From assembly GCA_902388455.1 (NCBI GenBank), contig CABMPD010000014.1, forward strand, positions 11,664 through 75,663: a DNA stretch of 64,000 bases, read 5' to 3'. Position 1 is the first letter of the stretch, and every line of letters starts with the position of its first letter. The notes beneath the pieces were generated by a model. That model saw nothing but the letters and a program-made list of their open reading frames with translations, was not told the origin of the DNA and did not search any database. Positions 53,124 through 62,148 of the stretch are shown here, one piece after another. Position numbers and translations under genes: made by a program. The stretch comes from an uncultured Alistipes sp. GTDB taxonomy: Bacteria; Bacteroidota; Bacteroidia; Bacteroidales; UBA932.

Positions 53124-54209
53124 ATGAGCGAATACCCTTTAACAGAGAAATTACAGGAACTGAAGAAAAAATACGAGGCACTCTCGGAGCAGCTTTCCGG
53201 CTCCGACGTGATGTCCGACATGAAGAAGTACATCCAGCTCAACCGCGAATACAAGGAACTGGAGCCTATCGTGGCTGCCGGCGACAAGTACATCAAGATG
53301 GTCGGGGATCTGGAAGGTGCTAAGGAGATACTTTCCAAGGAGAAGGACGAGGACCTGCGCGAGCTGGCCAAGGAGGAGGTCTCCTCCATCGAGGGGCAGC
53401 TCCCGGGCATGGAGGAGGAGATCAAGCTCCTGCTCATCCCCAAGGATCCTCAGGACGAGAAGAACGCCATCGTGGAGATCCGCGGCGGTACAGGCGGCGA
53501 CGAGGCGGCCATATTTGCCGGAGACCTCTTCCGCATGTATGCCAAGTACTGCGAGCGCAAGGGCTGGAAGCTGGAGATCAACAGCCAGTCCGAAGGTGCT
53601 GCCGGCGGATACAAGGAAGTCATCTTCAAGGTGTCCGGCCAGGGCGTCTACGGTACGCTGAAGTATGAGAGCGGAGTGCACCGCGTGCAGCGCGTGCCCC
53701 AGACCGAGACTCAGGGCAGGGTACATACCTCGGCCGCTTCGGTGGTGGTGCTGCCTGAGGCCGATGAGTTCGACGTGGAGATTAACATGAACGATATACG
53801 CAAGGATACTTTCTGCTCGTCAGGACCTGGAGGCCAGTCGGTGAACACTACCTATTCGGCCATCCGTCTGACCCACATCCCCACCGGTATCGTGGTGCAG
53901 TGCCAGGACGAGAAGTCCCAGCTCAAGAACTTCGACAAGGCCCTCGCCGAGCTGCGTACCCGTATCTACAACATGGAGTACGAGAAGTATCTCAACGAGA
54001 TGTCCAAGAAGCGCAAGACCATGGTGTCCACCGGTGACCGCTCGGCGAAGATCCGCACCTACAACTACCCTCAGTCCCGCGTGACCGACCACCGCATCAA
54101 CTATACGATGTACAACCTGCCCGTCTTCATGGACGGCGACATCCAGGAGGTCATCGACCAGCTGACCATCGCCGAGAACGCGGAGCGTCTGAAATCAGCA
54201 GCAGAGTAA
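53124..54209 (+). CDS. prfA: Peptide chain release factor 1
   Basis: RF1 reads UAA and UAG and releases the peptide. The 361-residue protein has the coiled N-terminal domain, the anticodon-like tripeptide region as PQT in VQRVPQTETQGRVHTSA (RF1 class, usually PxT; RF2 has SPF), and the catalytic GGQ in CSSGPGGQSVNTTYSAIRL. The C-terminal RTYNYPQSRVTDHR is also conserved. No programmed frameshift is present, as expected for RF1. It precedes ugd by six bases. Confidence 0.96.
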   Translation: MSEYPLTEKLQELKKKYEALSEQLSGSDVMSDMKKYIQLNREYKELEPIVAAGDKYIKMVGDLEGAKEILSKEKDEDLRELAKEEVSSIEGQLPGMEEEIKLLLIPKDPQDEKNAIVEIRGGTGGDEAAIFAGDLFRMYAKYCERKGWKLEINSQSEGAAGGYKEVIFKVSGQGVYGTLKYESGVHRVQRVPQTETQGRVHTSAASVVVLPEADEFDVEINMNDIRKDTFCSSGPGGQSVNTTYSAIRLTHIPTGIVVQCQDEKSQLKNFDKALAELRTRIYNMEYEKYLNEMSKKRKTMVSTGDRSAKIRTYNYPQSRVTDHRINYTMYNLPVFMDGDIQEVIDQLTIAENAERLKSAAE

Positions 54210-54215
54210 ATTGTT

Positions 54216-55547
54216 ATGAATATTGCGGTAGTAGGAAGCGGTTATGTCGGCCTGGTCTCCGGAACATGTTTTGCGGAGATGGGGGCCAATGTCTGGTGCG
54301 TGGATGTGGATTCACGTAAAATTGACAATTTAAAACGGGGGATTCTCCCTATCTATGAGGACGGTCTTCAGGACATGGTGGATAAGAATGCTGCTGCCGG
54401 TCGTCTCCATTTTACAACATCGCTCCGGGAATGCCTGGATATGGTGGAGATAGTCTTTATAGCAGTCGGTACGCCTCCGGGAGAGGATGGTTCGGCTGAT
54501 GTGTCTCATGTTATGGAGGTGGCTGCTGAATTCGGCCGTTTCGTTTCCCGTTATACACTTCTGGTAATGAAGAGTACTGTGCCTGTCGGTACTTGTTTCA
54601 AGGTAAAGACTGCAGTTCAGGACGAACTTACCCGGAGGGGTGAAAATATTCCGTTTGATATAGCTTCGAATCCCGAGTTTCTGAAGGAGGGAGTGGCGAT
54701 AAAAGATTTCATGACACCGGACAGGGTGGTTATAGGAATTGAGAGCGACAGAGCCAAGTCGCTGATATCATCTCTTTACCGTCCTTTCCTTCTGAATAAT
54801 TACAGGGTTATTTTCATGGATATACTTTCAGCGGAGATGACCAAGTATGCTTCAAATGCCATGTTGGCAACCCGTATCAGCTTTATGAATGAACTTGCTG
54901 CGCTGTGCGAGCTGACCGGTGCGGATGTCAGCAAAGTGCGGGCGGGAATGGCATCGGACAGCCGTATAGGCTCTAAGTTTCTGTATCCGGGCTGCGGTTA
55001 CGGCGGGTCATGTTTCCCGAAAGATGTGAAGGCGCTTATCAGTACGGCGGCTTCCAGCGGTTATAGAATGAAAATAATCAGTGCAGTCGAGGAAGTAAAT
55101 GCCGAACAGAAAAAAATCATTTTCAAAAAGCTCCTGCAGGCTTTCTCAGGTTCTCTCTCCGGGCGGACAGTTGCACTGTGGGGACTTGCCTTCAAGCCGT
55201 GTACTGATGATATGAGAGAGGCCCCGTCGATAGTTACTGTCTCTTTGCTTTTGGAGGCCGGAGCTGCAGTACGTGTTTACGATCCTATAGCTATGGAGAC
55301 AGCCAGGGGAATCTTCGGTGACAGTGTAGTATATTGTTCTGATATATATGATGCGGCATCAGGAGCGGATGCCGTCGCCTTGGTGACGGAGTGGAAGCAG
55401 TTCCGGATTCCGGACTGGAAACGGCTTAGAACGATAATGAAAGGCCGTGTGCTGGTGGACGGACGGAATATCTACAATCCTGAAGAACCCATTGCCGCCG
55501 GTCTGGATTATTACTGCATAGGCAGCCGGCATCTCATGGCAAGATGA
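54216..55547 (+). CDS. ugd: UDP-glucose 6-dehydrogenase
   Basis: This 443-residue enzyme oxidises UDP-glucose twice to UDP-glucuronate for capsular and exopolysaccharides. It has the NAD Rossmann motif VVGSGYVGLVSGTCFAE, the AVGTPPGEDGSADVS loop, the KSTVPVGT segment, NPEFLKEG, and the catalytic Cys in GCGYGGSCFPKDVKAL. The UDP-binding tail with LVTEWKQFR and VDGRNIYNPE is complete. It follows prfA by six bases although the two are unrelated in function; base composition is visibly less GC-biased than prfA, suggesting separate history. Its end overlaps the convergent LysE gene by 14 bases. Confidence 0.96.
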   Translation: MNIAVVGSGYVGLVSGTCFAEMGANVWCVDVDSRKIDNLKRGILPIYEDGLQDMVDKNAAAGRLHFTTSLRECLDMVEIVFIAVGTPPGEDGSADVSHVMEVAAEFGRFVSRYTLLVMKSTVPVGTCFKVKTAVQDELTRRGENIPFDIASNPEFLKEGVAIKDFMTPDRVVIGIESDRAKSLISSLYRPFLLNNYRVIFMDILSAEMTKYASNAMLATRISFMNELAALCELTGADVSKVRAGMASDSRIGSKFLYPGCGYGGSCFPKDVKALISTAASSGYRMKIISAVEEVNAEQKKIIFKKLLQAFSGSLSGRTVALWGLAFKPCTDDMREAPSIVTVSLLLEAGAAVRVYDPIAMETARGIFGDSVVYCSDIYDAASGADAVALVTEWKQFRIPDWKRLRTIMKGRVLVDGRNIYNPEEPIAAGLDYYCIGSRHLMAR

Positions 55548-56175
55548 TGATTCTGTAGAGCCCTTCGAACAGGGAAATCAGTCCCAGAACCATTATGACT
55601 ACTCCTGCTATCCGGTTGATCATGATCAGCTGGCGTAGTCTCAGTTTATTTCTGAACAGATTGATTGATGTGGACAGAATGTGCCACCATAGGACTGCTC
55701 CCGTGAATACTCCAGCCAGTGTGACGGCAATTCTTTCAAGCGGCTCCGCTTCACTGCGGCTTATACCTATAAATGCGAAAAGTCCCAGCATGAGAAAGAA
55801 TGCTCCGGGGTTACTTATGGTCATCAGAAGTGTGGAAAAGAAGTCCTGCCAGTAATGACGGTTTCCGTATTTTGGGCGTCTGATTTGTTTGACAGGATTG
55901 GTCATGAACAGTTTGACACCGAAAATGCCGACTATTACGCCTCCGGCCATCATGACCAGATATCTGTAATCGGAGAGCAGCTGCTGAACGTAGGATATGC
56001 TGAGCAGGGCAATGGCCGCAAAAATAGTATCGGAAACAGCTGCTCCAAGGCCTGTTATGAATCCAGAATTGCGTCCTTTGCTTAATGTGCGTTGTATGCA
56101 CAGAACTCCGATCGGTCCGAGTGGAACCGATGCGCAGATGCCTACGATGAATCCTTTGAGCAGCTCAATCAGCAT
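55534..56175 (-). CDS. LysE-family membrane exporter
   Basis: The 213-residue protein has six hydrophobic segments and the LysE/RhtB signature near its start (GFIVGICASVPLGPIGVLCI, then TLSKGRNSGFITGLGAAVSD). NPGAFFLMLG in the middle is the second conserved half. It exports amino acids or similar small molecules; the substrate cannot be told. Its ATG overlaps the stop of the upstream double-thioredoxin gene by one base, so they are translationally coupled. Confidence 0.88.
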   Translation of the reverse strand: MLIELLKGFIVGICASVPLGPIGVLCIQRTLSKGRNSGFITGLGAAVSDTIFAAIALLSISYVQQLLSDYRYLVMMAGGVIVGIFGVKLFMTNPVKQIRRPKYGNRHYWQDFFSTLLMTISNPGAFFLMLGLFAFIGISRSEAEPLERIAVTLAGVFTGAVLWWHILSTSINLFRNKLRLRQLIMINRIAGVVIMVLGLISLFEGLYRIIILP

Positions 56176-57842
56176 TATTCTTCCTCCTGAAGATTTTCCG
56201 GGCTTTCTGGAGCCAGATAGTATTCAAGCAGGGCGCTCAGTACATCTGGATTGATGTCCTTGGCCAGTGTTTTTTTCTCAGAGTCCAGAAGATATATGGC
56301 GGGAACGTCCATAAGGTCATATTTGTCGAACATTCCGGAGTCCCGTTTGCGGTCCCATAAATTGACCCATCCCGGGTCATTTTCCTTAATATATTTTTTC
56401 CATGAGTTGTTGCTTCCTGTGTATATGGCAACAAACTGGACATCAGCCGGATCATACTGCCGGTACATTCTCTCCATTTCTTTGGAGACTGCATTGCATA
56501 CGGCGCAGTCGAGTGTGTAGAAATAGAGTACAGTGTATCTGGACTGAATGTCGTATAAACGCAGCTTCTTGTTTTTTGGAGTCCGCAGCTCCAGGTCTGA
56601 TGCCGGTTTTTCCAGAGGGTTGCGGTAGAACATGAGAACGGCCAGGGCGGTCTGGTCTATGAAGTCGGCAGGGGATGCGAAGTCAGCCCTTATGGTGCTG
56701 CCGTGTGTTTCGCCTTTATCAGTGAAGGTTACTGTTTCCCACATTTCGGGCATGCCGGCAATATACTTGTTTGCCAGGTAAGCTGCTCCTTGCTGAAGAG
56801 GATAACTGACACTTGTCTTCAGGTATTGATATAGTGTATAGAACAGTTCGTGAAAGAAATCCGGACTGTCTTTGGAATCTTCGAAGAATGTGTCGATTTC
56901 CTTGGTTATCTGAGTAGTGTCGGTAGAGTTTGCCAGCGGCATGAATATCTGTTCGAAAATCATTTCCATGGAGTTGAGCTGACTTTCGTAGACATCCACT
57001 ACCTGTCCCAGAGCAGCGGGTGTGAGCTCGCGGCCTATGATTGTCCCTCCGCGGTCCAGCAGGAAAAGTTTGGGAGTCGAGATGACGCCGTATTTTGTTA
57101 CGAAATCTGAACTCATGTCAGGATCCCAAAGATGGGTTATAGTGATGTTATCCGGAATATGGAATGGTTGAAAAGCTTTCTGTATGTAGTTCATCCATCT
57201 GTCCCGGTCATCCTGTGTGTAGATCATGTATACGGCAAAGTTCAGTCCGGCACTGTTGCGGGCCAGGTATTGCATCAGGGCCGGAGTGGTGCGGATACAG
57301 CCCGGGCACTCGTCATCATAGAAATAGAGTATAGTGTAGTCCTGGTCTCCGCCAAGTATGCTTATCTCGGCTCCAGCAGGGTCCTGAAGGGTGAGTGCGG
57401 GAGCTTTCATGCCGATGAGGGAGTATCGGTTTACCTCCACGAAGAGTTTCATTTCGAGAACAGCATTCTCGTCAGGAAGGGAATAATGTCCTTTTACGAA
57501 ATATGTATCAGCTATGTAGAAAGCAATTTCATCGTAGCCCATTATGTTTGACTGCCTGTAGTAATTGTAGATATACCATGCTATACGTGCCGTTTCCTCA
57601 TCTGTCTTGCCGGTCTGGATAAAAGCATCGGCGCGGCTTATTATGAAGGATGGCTCACGGCCGTCAAATACTTTCATGACCAGGTTGATGTCTTCTTGAC
57701 TGAGAGACTTGTTCTGGATGGAATCCGTCTGGAATACAGGTGTGGATGTCTCAGCCTGTGCATAGACATCTGCAGCGGGAGCAAGTAGTATAAGTGCTGC
57801 CAGGATAGGAATGACTGGAGTCAGTATTCTTTTTGTATTCAT
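56175..57842 (-). CDS. Exported protein with two thioredoxin-like domains
   Basis: The 555-residue protein has a signal peptide ending near VYAQ. A TlpA/DUF5106-like thioredoxin domain follows with DDECPGCIRTTP (CxxC near residue 180). After a helical middle region comes a second thioredoxin-like domain with TLDCAVCNAVSKEM (CxxC near residue 453). Each domain has its cis-Pro segment (VISTPKLFLLD and MDVPAIYLLD). Two periplasmic redox domains in one chain suggest disulfide relay or reduction, perhaps of surface proteins. It is coupled to the LysE exporter downstream and lies 17 bases from coaD. Confidence 0.82.
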   Translation of the reverse strand: MNTKRILTPVIPILAALILLAPAADVYAQAETSTPVFQTDSIQNKSLSQEDINLVMKVFDGREPSFIISRADAFIQTGKTDEETARIAWYIYNYYRQSNIMGYDEIAFYIADTYFVKGHYSLPDENAVLEMKLFVEVNRYSLIGMKAPALTLQDPAGAEISILGGDQDYTILYFYDDECPGCIRTTPALMQYLARNSAGLNFAVYMIYTQDDRDRWMNYIQKAFQPFHIPDNITITHLWDPDMSSDFVTKYGVISTPKLFLLDRGGTIIGRELTPAALGQVVDVYESQLNSMEMIFEQIFMPLANSTDTTQITKEIDTFFEDSKDSPDFFHELFYTLYQYLKTSVSYPLQQGAAYLANKYIAGMPEMWETVTFTDKGETHGSTIRADFASPADFIDQTALAVLMFYRNPLEKPASDLELRTPKNKKLRLYDIQSRYTVLYFYTLDCAVCNAVSKEMERMYRQYDPADVQFVAIYTGSNNSWKKYIKENDPGWVNLWDRKRDSGMFDKYDLMDVPAIYLLDSEKKTLAKDINPDVLSALLEYYLAPESPENLQEEE

Positions 57843-57859
57843 ATATGTCCGTAATTTGA

Positions 57860-58357
57860 TTATCTGTTGAGGTAATTCTCTATTCTTATATTGGACGGCA
57901 GGAATGGGGAGGCGTCACCGCCGTTGATGATTACATCTCTGACAACTGTGGAAGAGATGAATGATAAGTTATGGGATGCCGGGATGAAGACTGTTACAGT
58001 CTCGGGCTGCATCTTGCGGTTGGCCTGTGCTATTACGGATTCAAGTTCAAAGTCAGTAGTGGTTCTAAGACCTCTTATAATAAAGTTTGTTCCTTTCTGA
58101 CGGCACAAGTCCACTGTCAGACCGGTGTAGGCAAGTACTTCGATGTCGTTTCCGCTCTTTGTCAATGGGGCGACGGCATCGCGTATCAGGCGGACCCGGG
58201 TCTCAGGAGGCAGAAAACCGTGTTTTAAGTGGTTGTATCCAACTGCAATATATATTTTGTCGAACAGCTTTAAAGCTGACTGCAGGACATCCATGTGCCC
58301 CATGGTAAATGGGTCGAAGGAACCCGGAAAGATGGCTGATTTGTCGTTTGGTTTCAT
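57860..58357 (-). CDS. coaD: Phosphopantetheine adenylyltransferase
   Basis: CoaD makes dephospho-CoA from 4'-phosphopantetheine and ATP. The 165-residue protein starts MKPNDKSAIFPGSFDPFTMG, with the nucleotidyltransferase T/HxGH motif as TMGHMD; FIIRGLRTTTDFELE and the ISSTVVRDV end are conserved. The ATG at 58357 is chosen over one 51 codons upstream because the family begins there and the extra stretch overlaps ung. Reading order ung-coaD is minus strand. Confidence 0.95.
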   Translation of the reverse strand: MKPNDKSAIFPGSFDPFTMGHMDVLQSALKLFDKIYIAVGYNHLKHGFLPPETRVRLIRDAVAPLTKSGNDIEVLAYTGLTVDLCRQKGTNFIIRGLRTTTDFELESVIAQANRKMQPETVTVFIPASHNLSFISSTVVRDVIINGGDASPFLPSNIRIENYLNR

Positions 58358-58397
58358 GTTGTGGTAATTCCAAACAACAAATATAATGAAAAATACT

Positions 58398-59060
58398 TTA
58401 CCAGCGGATAGGCTCCTGCCCTGATGCGATAAGGAAGTTGTTGGCCTTGGAGAAGTGCCTGCAGCCGAAGAATGCACCACGGGCGAGAGGGGATGGGTGG
58501 GCGGCTTCAAGAATCAGATGCTTTGAACTGTCTATCAGCGGTTTCTTGCTGCGGGCATAATTGCCCCAGAGCATGAAGACAACGTACTCCTTGCGGTCGG
58601 ATATGGTCTTGATGACCGCGTCGGTGAATGTCTGCCAGCCTATTCCGCTGTGGGAGGTGGGGGAACCGGCCCTGACGGTCAGGACAGAATTGAGGAGAAA
58701 TACGCCTTGGCGGGCCCAACGCTCGAGATTGCCGCTGGGCGGGGGGATGCAGCCGGTATCGGCGGCTATCTCCTTGTAGATGTTCTGGAGGGAGGGCGGC
58801 AGTGCCACTCCGTCCTGAACGGAGAATGACAGGCCGTGAGCCTGGCCGGGACCATGATAGGGGTCCTGGCCCAGGATCACTACTTTTACCCTGTCGAAGG
58901 GTGTCAGCTGGAATGCGTTGAAAATGAGAGGTCCGGGAGGATATATGGTCTTACCTTCCCTTTTCTCCTGATGCAGGAAAGCGGCGATCCGGGCGAAATA
59001 TTCCTTGTCGAACTCTTCCCGGAGCACCGCTTTCCACGATTCTTCTATCCTGACTTCCAT
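58398..59060 (-). CDS. ung: Uracil-DNA glycosylase
   Basis: Ung removes uracil from DNA. The 220-residue family-1 enzyme has the water-activating motif VVILGQDPYHGPGQAHGLSF (Asp in GQDPYH), LLNSVLTVRAG, FMLWGNYA and the DNA-intercalation loop HPSPLARGAFFGC. Size and all motifs are normal. It lies six bases after lon on the minus strand. Confidence 0.97.
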   Translation of the reverse strand: MEVRIEESWKAVLREEFDKEYFARIAAFLHQEKREGKTIYPPGPLIFNAFQLTPFDRVKVVILGQDPYHGPGQAHGLSFSVQDGVALPPSLQNIYKEIAADTGCIPPPSGNLERWARQGVFLLNSVLTVRAGSPTSHSGIGWQTFTDAVIKTISDRKEYVVFMLWGNYARSKKPLIDSSKHLILEAAHPSPLARGAFFGCRHFSKANNFLIASGQEPIRW

Positions 59061-59066
59061 TGTCTT

Positions 59067-61484
59067 TTAACTGAAGATGTATTTCAGAACTTCGGAGATA
59101 TTGTCCACGTAGACGAAGTCCAGGCCTTCGATGTAGATGGGCTTGATGTCCTTGATATCCTTCTCGTTCTGCCTGGAGAGGATGATGGTGTGGATACCTG
59201 CCCGCTTGGCTGCGAGGATTTTCTCCTTGATGCCGCCTACCGGCAGGACCTTGCCGCGGAGGGTCATCTCGCCTGTCATGGCGATGCCGCTGCGGACCAT
59301 TTTCCTCGACAGAGCGGAGGCCATGGCGCTGACCATGGTGATGCCCGCCGAGGGACCGTCCTTCGGGATTGCTCCTTCCGGGACGTGGATGTGGATGTCG
59401 TGCTTCATTATCTCCTCGGTGGTCAGTCCGATCAGGTCCGGATGGGCCTTGATGTACTGGAAGGCGATGGTTGCCGATTCCTTCATCACGTCTCCGAGGT
59501 TGCCGGTCGAGGAGAGGACGCCCTTGCCCTCGCTTACGGAGCATTCTATGAAGAGGATTTCACCGCCGTTCTCTGTCCAGGCCAGGCCTGTGACCACGCC
59601 GGGGGCCTCATTGCCCTTCTGAAGGTCGTGGAAGTTGGTCGGAAGGCCGAGGAACTCCGAGACGACCTCGGGTGTGACGCTGACTTTCGCGGTCTCGCCG
59701 GTGGCTATCTTGCGGGCGGAGATACGGGCTATCTTGGCTATCTGCCGGTCCAGTCCCCTGACACCGGACTCGCGGGTGTACTCGTCGATGATCTTCTCAA
59801 TCGAGCCCTTGAGGAAGCGTACCTGGCTCTTCTTAAGGCCGTGGGCCTCGAGCTGCTTGGGTATCAGGTAGCCCTGGGCGATGCTGACTTTCTCTTCGGC
59901 CAGATAGCCCGATACGGATATCATCTCCATACGGTCGCGCAGGGCGGGGTGGATGGTGCTGATGTTGTTGGCCGTGGTGATGAAGAGCACCTTCGAGAGG
60001 TCGTAGTCGATGTCGAGGTAGTTGTCGTGGAAGGCGTTGTTCTGCTCGGGATCGAGCACTTCCAGCAGGGCGTAGGAAGGGTCTCCCTTGTAGTCCTGGC
60101 TGACCTTGTCTATCTCGTCGAGGACGATTACCGGGTTGGAGCTGCCGGCGCGGTTGATGCTCTGGAGGATACGTCCTGGCATCGCGCCGATGTAGGTCCT
60201 GCGGTGGCCTCTTATCTCCGACTCGTCATGCAGTCCGCCGAGGGAGATGCGCTGGTACTTGCGGCCCAGGGCCTTGGCTATGGATTTGCCCAGAGAGGTC
60301 TTACCGACTCCCGGAGGGCCGTAGAGGCAGATGATGGGGGACTTCATGTCGCCCTTGAGCTTCAGCACAGCCAGGTACTCGATTATCCTCTCCTTGACTG
60401 TCTCCAGGCCGAAGTGGTCCTTGTCCAGGACTTTCTGGGCGTGCTTGAGGTCCAGATTGTCCTTTGTCATATCGTCCCATGGAAGATCCAGGATGAACTG
60501 AATGTACTGGTACTGGATGTTGTAGTCGGGAGAGTTGGGATTGGACCTTTCAAGTTTACGCAGTTCAGTCTCAAATGTCTTGGCTGCATACTCAGGCCAT
60601 TTTTTCTTCTTGGCTCTCTGGCGCAGTTCATCTATGTCCTGAGCCTCGTCCATGCCTAACTCCTCCTGTATAGTGCGGAGCTGGTTGTTGAGGTAGTATT
60701 CCCTCTGCTGCTGATTCATTTCAGTATGGACTTTCCGCTGGATATCATCTTTCAGTTTGAGAATGTCGATTTGACGGTTGAGCATTTCGACCAGCTTCAT
60801 TGCTCTTATTTTCAAATTCCCCTCTTCCAGAAGCTTGATTCTTTCCATGGGATCCTCGAATTCTATACTTGACGCTATGAAGTTTATCAGAAACTCGTCA
60901 CCTTCGATATTTTTTATTGCGAATGATGCCTCCGACGGAAGATGAGGGGAAAGCTTGATAATATGCAGGGCAAGATCCTTGATGGAGCCTGTCAGAGAAC
61001 TCATCTCTTTGTCGTTTTTCTTGGGCGGAGTATCCTCCAGGTATTTTACTTTTGCGAACATATATGGTTCGGAGGCTGTCTGCTCTATAGGACGCAGGCG
61101 TTTCATACCCTGGAGAATTGCAGTAATGGTCCCGTCCGGCATTTCGATAATCTTGATTATGCGGGCAAGTGTTCCTATATTATATAGGTCTATCAGTGAA
61201 GGATCTTCGATGCCTATATCCCTCTGTGATATGGCTCCAAGAATTTTGCTGGATTTGTAGACATCCCTTACTAGCTTTATGGATTTCTCACGTCCGATGG
61301 AGATGGGCGTTACTGTGGATGGGAACAGTACTGCATTACGGAGGGCCAGGATGGGTAGAGTCTCCGGCAATTCGCTGTCGTTCAATTTCTGTACGGTATC
61401 GATGCTTACGACCGGTACGATGTTCATTTCACCTGCAGCGGCGCTGAATAAATCTTCTATTTTCTGTTTCATAATTGTATACAA
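59067..61484 (-). CDS. lon: ATP-dependent protease Lon
   Basis: Lon degrades misfolded and regulatory proteins in the cytosol. The 805-residue LonA has the N-terminal substrate-binding domain ([19 protein letters not shown]) and the AAA+ module with Walker [21 protein letters not shown] and Walker [13 protein letters not shown]. The protease domain has the Ser in [15 protein letters not shown] and the Lys in [15 protein letters not shown]. Met5 (MKQKIEDLF) is an equally good start. A divergent HU gene lies upstream. The first quarter of the gene uses more A/T-ending codons than the rest. Confidence 0.97.
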   Translation of the reverse strand: MYTIMKQKIEDLFSAAAGEMNIVPVVSIDTVQKLNDSELPETLPILALRNAVLFPSTVTPISIGREKSIKLVRDVYKSSKILGAISQRDIGIEDPSLIDLYNIGTLARIIKIIEMPDGTITAILQGMKRLRPIEQTASEPYMFAKVKYLEDTPPKKNDKEMSSLTGSIKDLALHIIKLSPHLPSEASFAIKNIEGDEFLINFIASSIEFEDPMERIKLLEEGNLKIRAMKLVEMLNRQIDILKLKDDIQRKVHTEMNQQQREYYLNNQLRTIQEELGMDEAQDIDELRQRAKKKKWPEYAAKTFETELRKLERSNPNSPDYNIQYQYIQFILDLPWDDMTKDNLDLKHAQKVLDKDHFGLETVKERIIEYLAVLKLKGDMKSPIICLYGPPGVGKTSLGKSIAKALGRKYQRISLGGLHDESEIRGHRRTYIGAMPGRILQSINRAGSSNPVIVLDEIDKVSQDYKGDPSYALLEVLDPEQNNAFHDNYLDIDYDLSKVLFITTANNISTIHPALRDRMEMISVSGYLAEEKVSIAQGYLIPKQLEAHGLKKSQVRFLKGSIEKIIDEYTRESGVRGLDRQIAKIARISARKIATGETAKVSVTPEVVSEFLGLPTNFHDLQKGNEAPGVVTGLAWTENGGEILFIECSVSEGKGVLSSTGNLGDVMKESATIAFQYIKAHPDLIGLTTEEIMKHDIHIHVPEGAIPKDGPSAGITMVSAMASALSRKMVRSGIAMTGEMTLRGKVLPVGGIKEKILAAKRAGIHTIILSRQNEKDIKDIKPIYIEGLDFVYVDNISEVLKYIFS

Positions 61485-61618
61485 ATTAATATGTCAGTCA
61501 GACGGACTTTAATCATGTCATTTTGGCAGATATGTTTGATTATATACATGTCCGTCGGGCAGAAGTTGTTATTGTCAATGATTGTGCCAAAAAAAATGAG
61601 GAAAAAATGTAATAATAT

Positions 61619-61649
61619 TTTGTAAATGTCGAAAATAAGAATACTTTTG
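61619..61649 (+). promoter_or_regulatory. Promoter of the HU / mS38-like operon
   Basis: TTTG (61619-61622) and TACTTTTG (61642-61649) are 19 bases apart, 48 bases before the HU ATG, a full consensus pair. Confidence 0.78.
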
Positions 61650-61696
61650 CAGTCTGAATTTTCAGAATTGAGTACTAATGTATAAATTATAATAAG

Positions 61697-61984
61697 ATGA
61701 CAAAAGCTGATATTGTAAATGAAGTAGCAAAGGCTACTGGACTTGAGAAATCTCAGGTACATAGCGTGATTGTGGCTTTCATGGAGACAGTCAAGGATTC
61801 TGTATCCAAGGACAACAGTGTTTATCTCCGTGGTTTCGGCAGTTTCACAGCAAAGAAGCGTGCACAGAAGACAGCCCGTAACATCTCGAAGCAGAAAACA
61901 ATTGTGATCCCCGAGCACTATATTCCTGCTTTCAAGCCTTCCAAGACTTTCCTGAATCTAGTAAAGACTAACATCAATAAATAA
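61697..61984 (+). CDS. HU-family DNA-binding protein
   Basis: The 95-residue histone-like protein begins MTKADIVNEVAKATGLEKSQ and has the DNA-binding arm region YLRGFGSFTAKKRAQKTARN with KTIVIPEHYIPAFKPSKTF. It is basic and dimer-forming, and packages the chromosome. The length is that of HU and the start is unambiguous. It is followed after eight bases by the 29-residue basic protein gene. Confidence 0.95.
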   Translation: MTKADIVNEVAKATGLEKSQVHSVIVAFMETVKDSVSKDNSVYLRGFGSFTAKKRAQKTARNISKQKTIVIPEHYIPAFKPSKTFLNLVKTNINK

Positions 61985-61992
61985 TTAGAGCT

Positions 61993-62082
61993 ATGCCTAG
62001 CGGAAAGAAGAGAAAAAGACATAAAATGGCTACGCACAAGCGTAAGAAACGCCTGCGCAAGAACAGACATAAGAAGAGATAG
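61993..62082 (+). CDS. 29-aa mS38/COX24-like basic protein (predicted small ribosomal subunit protein)
   Basis: The ATG at 61993 opens 29 codons (MPSGKKRKRHKMATHKRKKR and nine more), ending at TAG. This nearly invariant Bacteroidota micro-protein is related to the AURKAIP1/COX24 domain of the mitochondrial ribosomal protein mS38. Sixteen of 29 residues are Lys or Arg, and binding to 16S rRNA is inferred. It is too short for most gene finders. It sits in the same unit as HU and just before a strong terminator. Confidence 0.88.
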   Translation: MPSGKKRKRHKMATHKRKKRLRKNRHKKR

Positions 62083-62104
62083 CGGCCATTCTCAGCTACT
62101 TAAA

Positions 62105-62140
62105 TCTAAAGCGTTAATGAACCGCTTTAGATTTTTTTTT
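62105..62140 (+). terminator. Terminator between the mS38-like gene and RNase G
   Basis: TCTAAAGCG and CGCTTTAGA form a nine-bp perfect stem with a nine-base loop, and nine Ts follow. The next ATG is only eight bases on. Confidence 0.93.
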
Positions 62141-62148
62141 AGATTGCG

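Noticed and set aside
58358..58510. Longer CoaD with 51 extra N-terminal residues
   Set aside because: The extension overlaps ung and is absent from the family, while the ATG at 58357 gives the normal start.
58836..60659. A 607-codon open frame antisense to lon and ung
   Set aside because: It is the complement of the conserved Lon and Ung coding sequence with unnatural composition and no recognisable motif.
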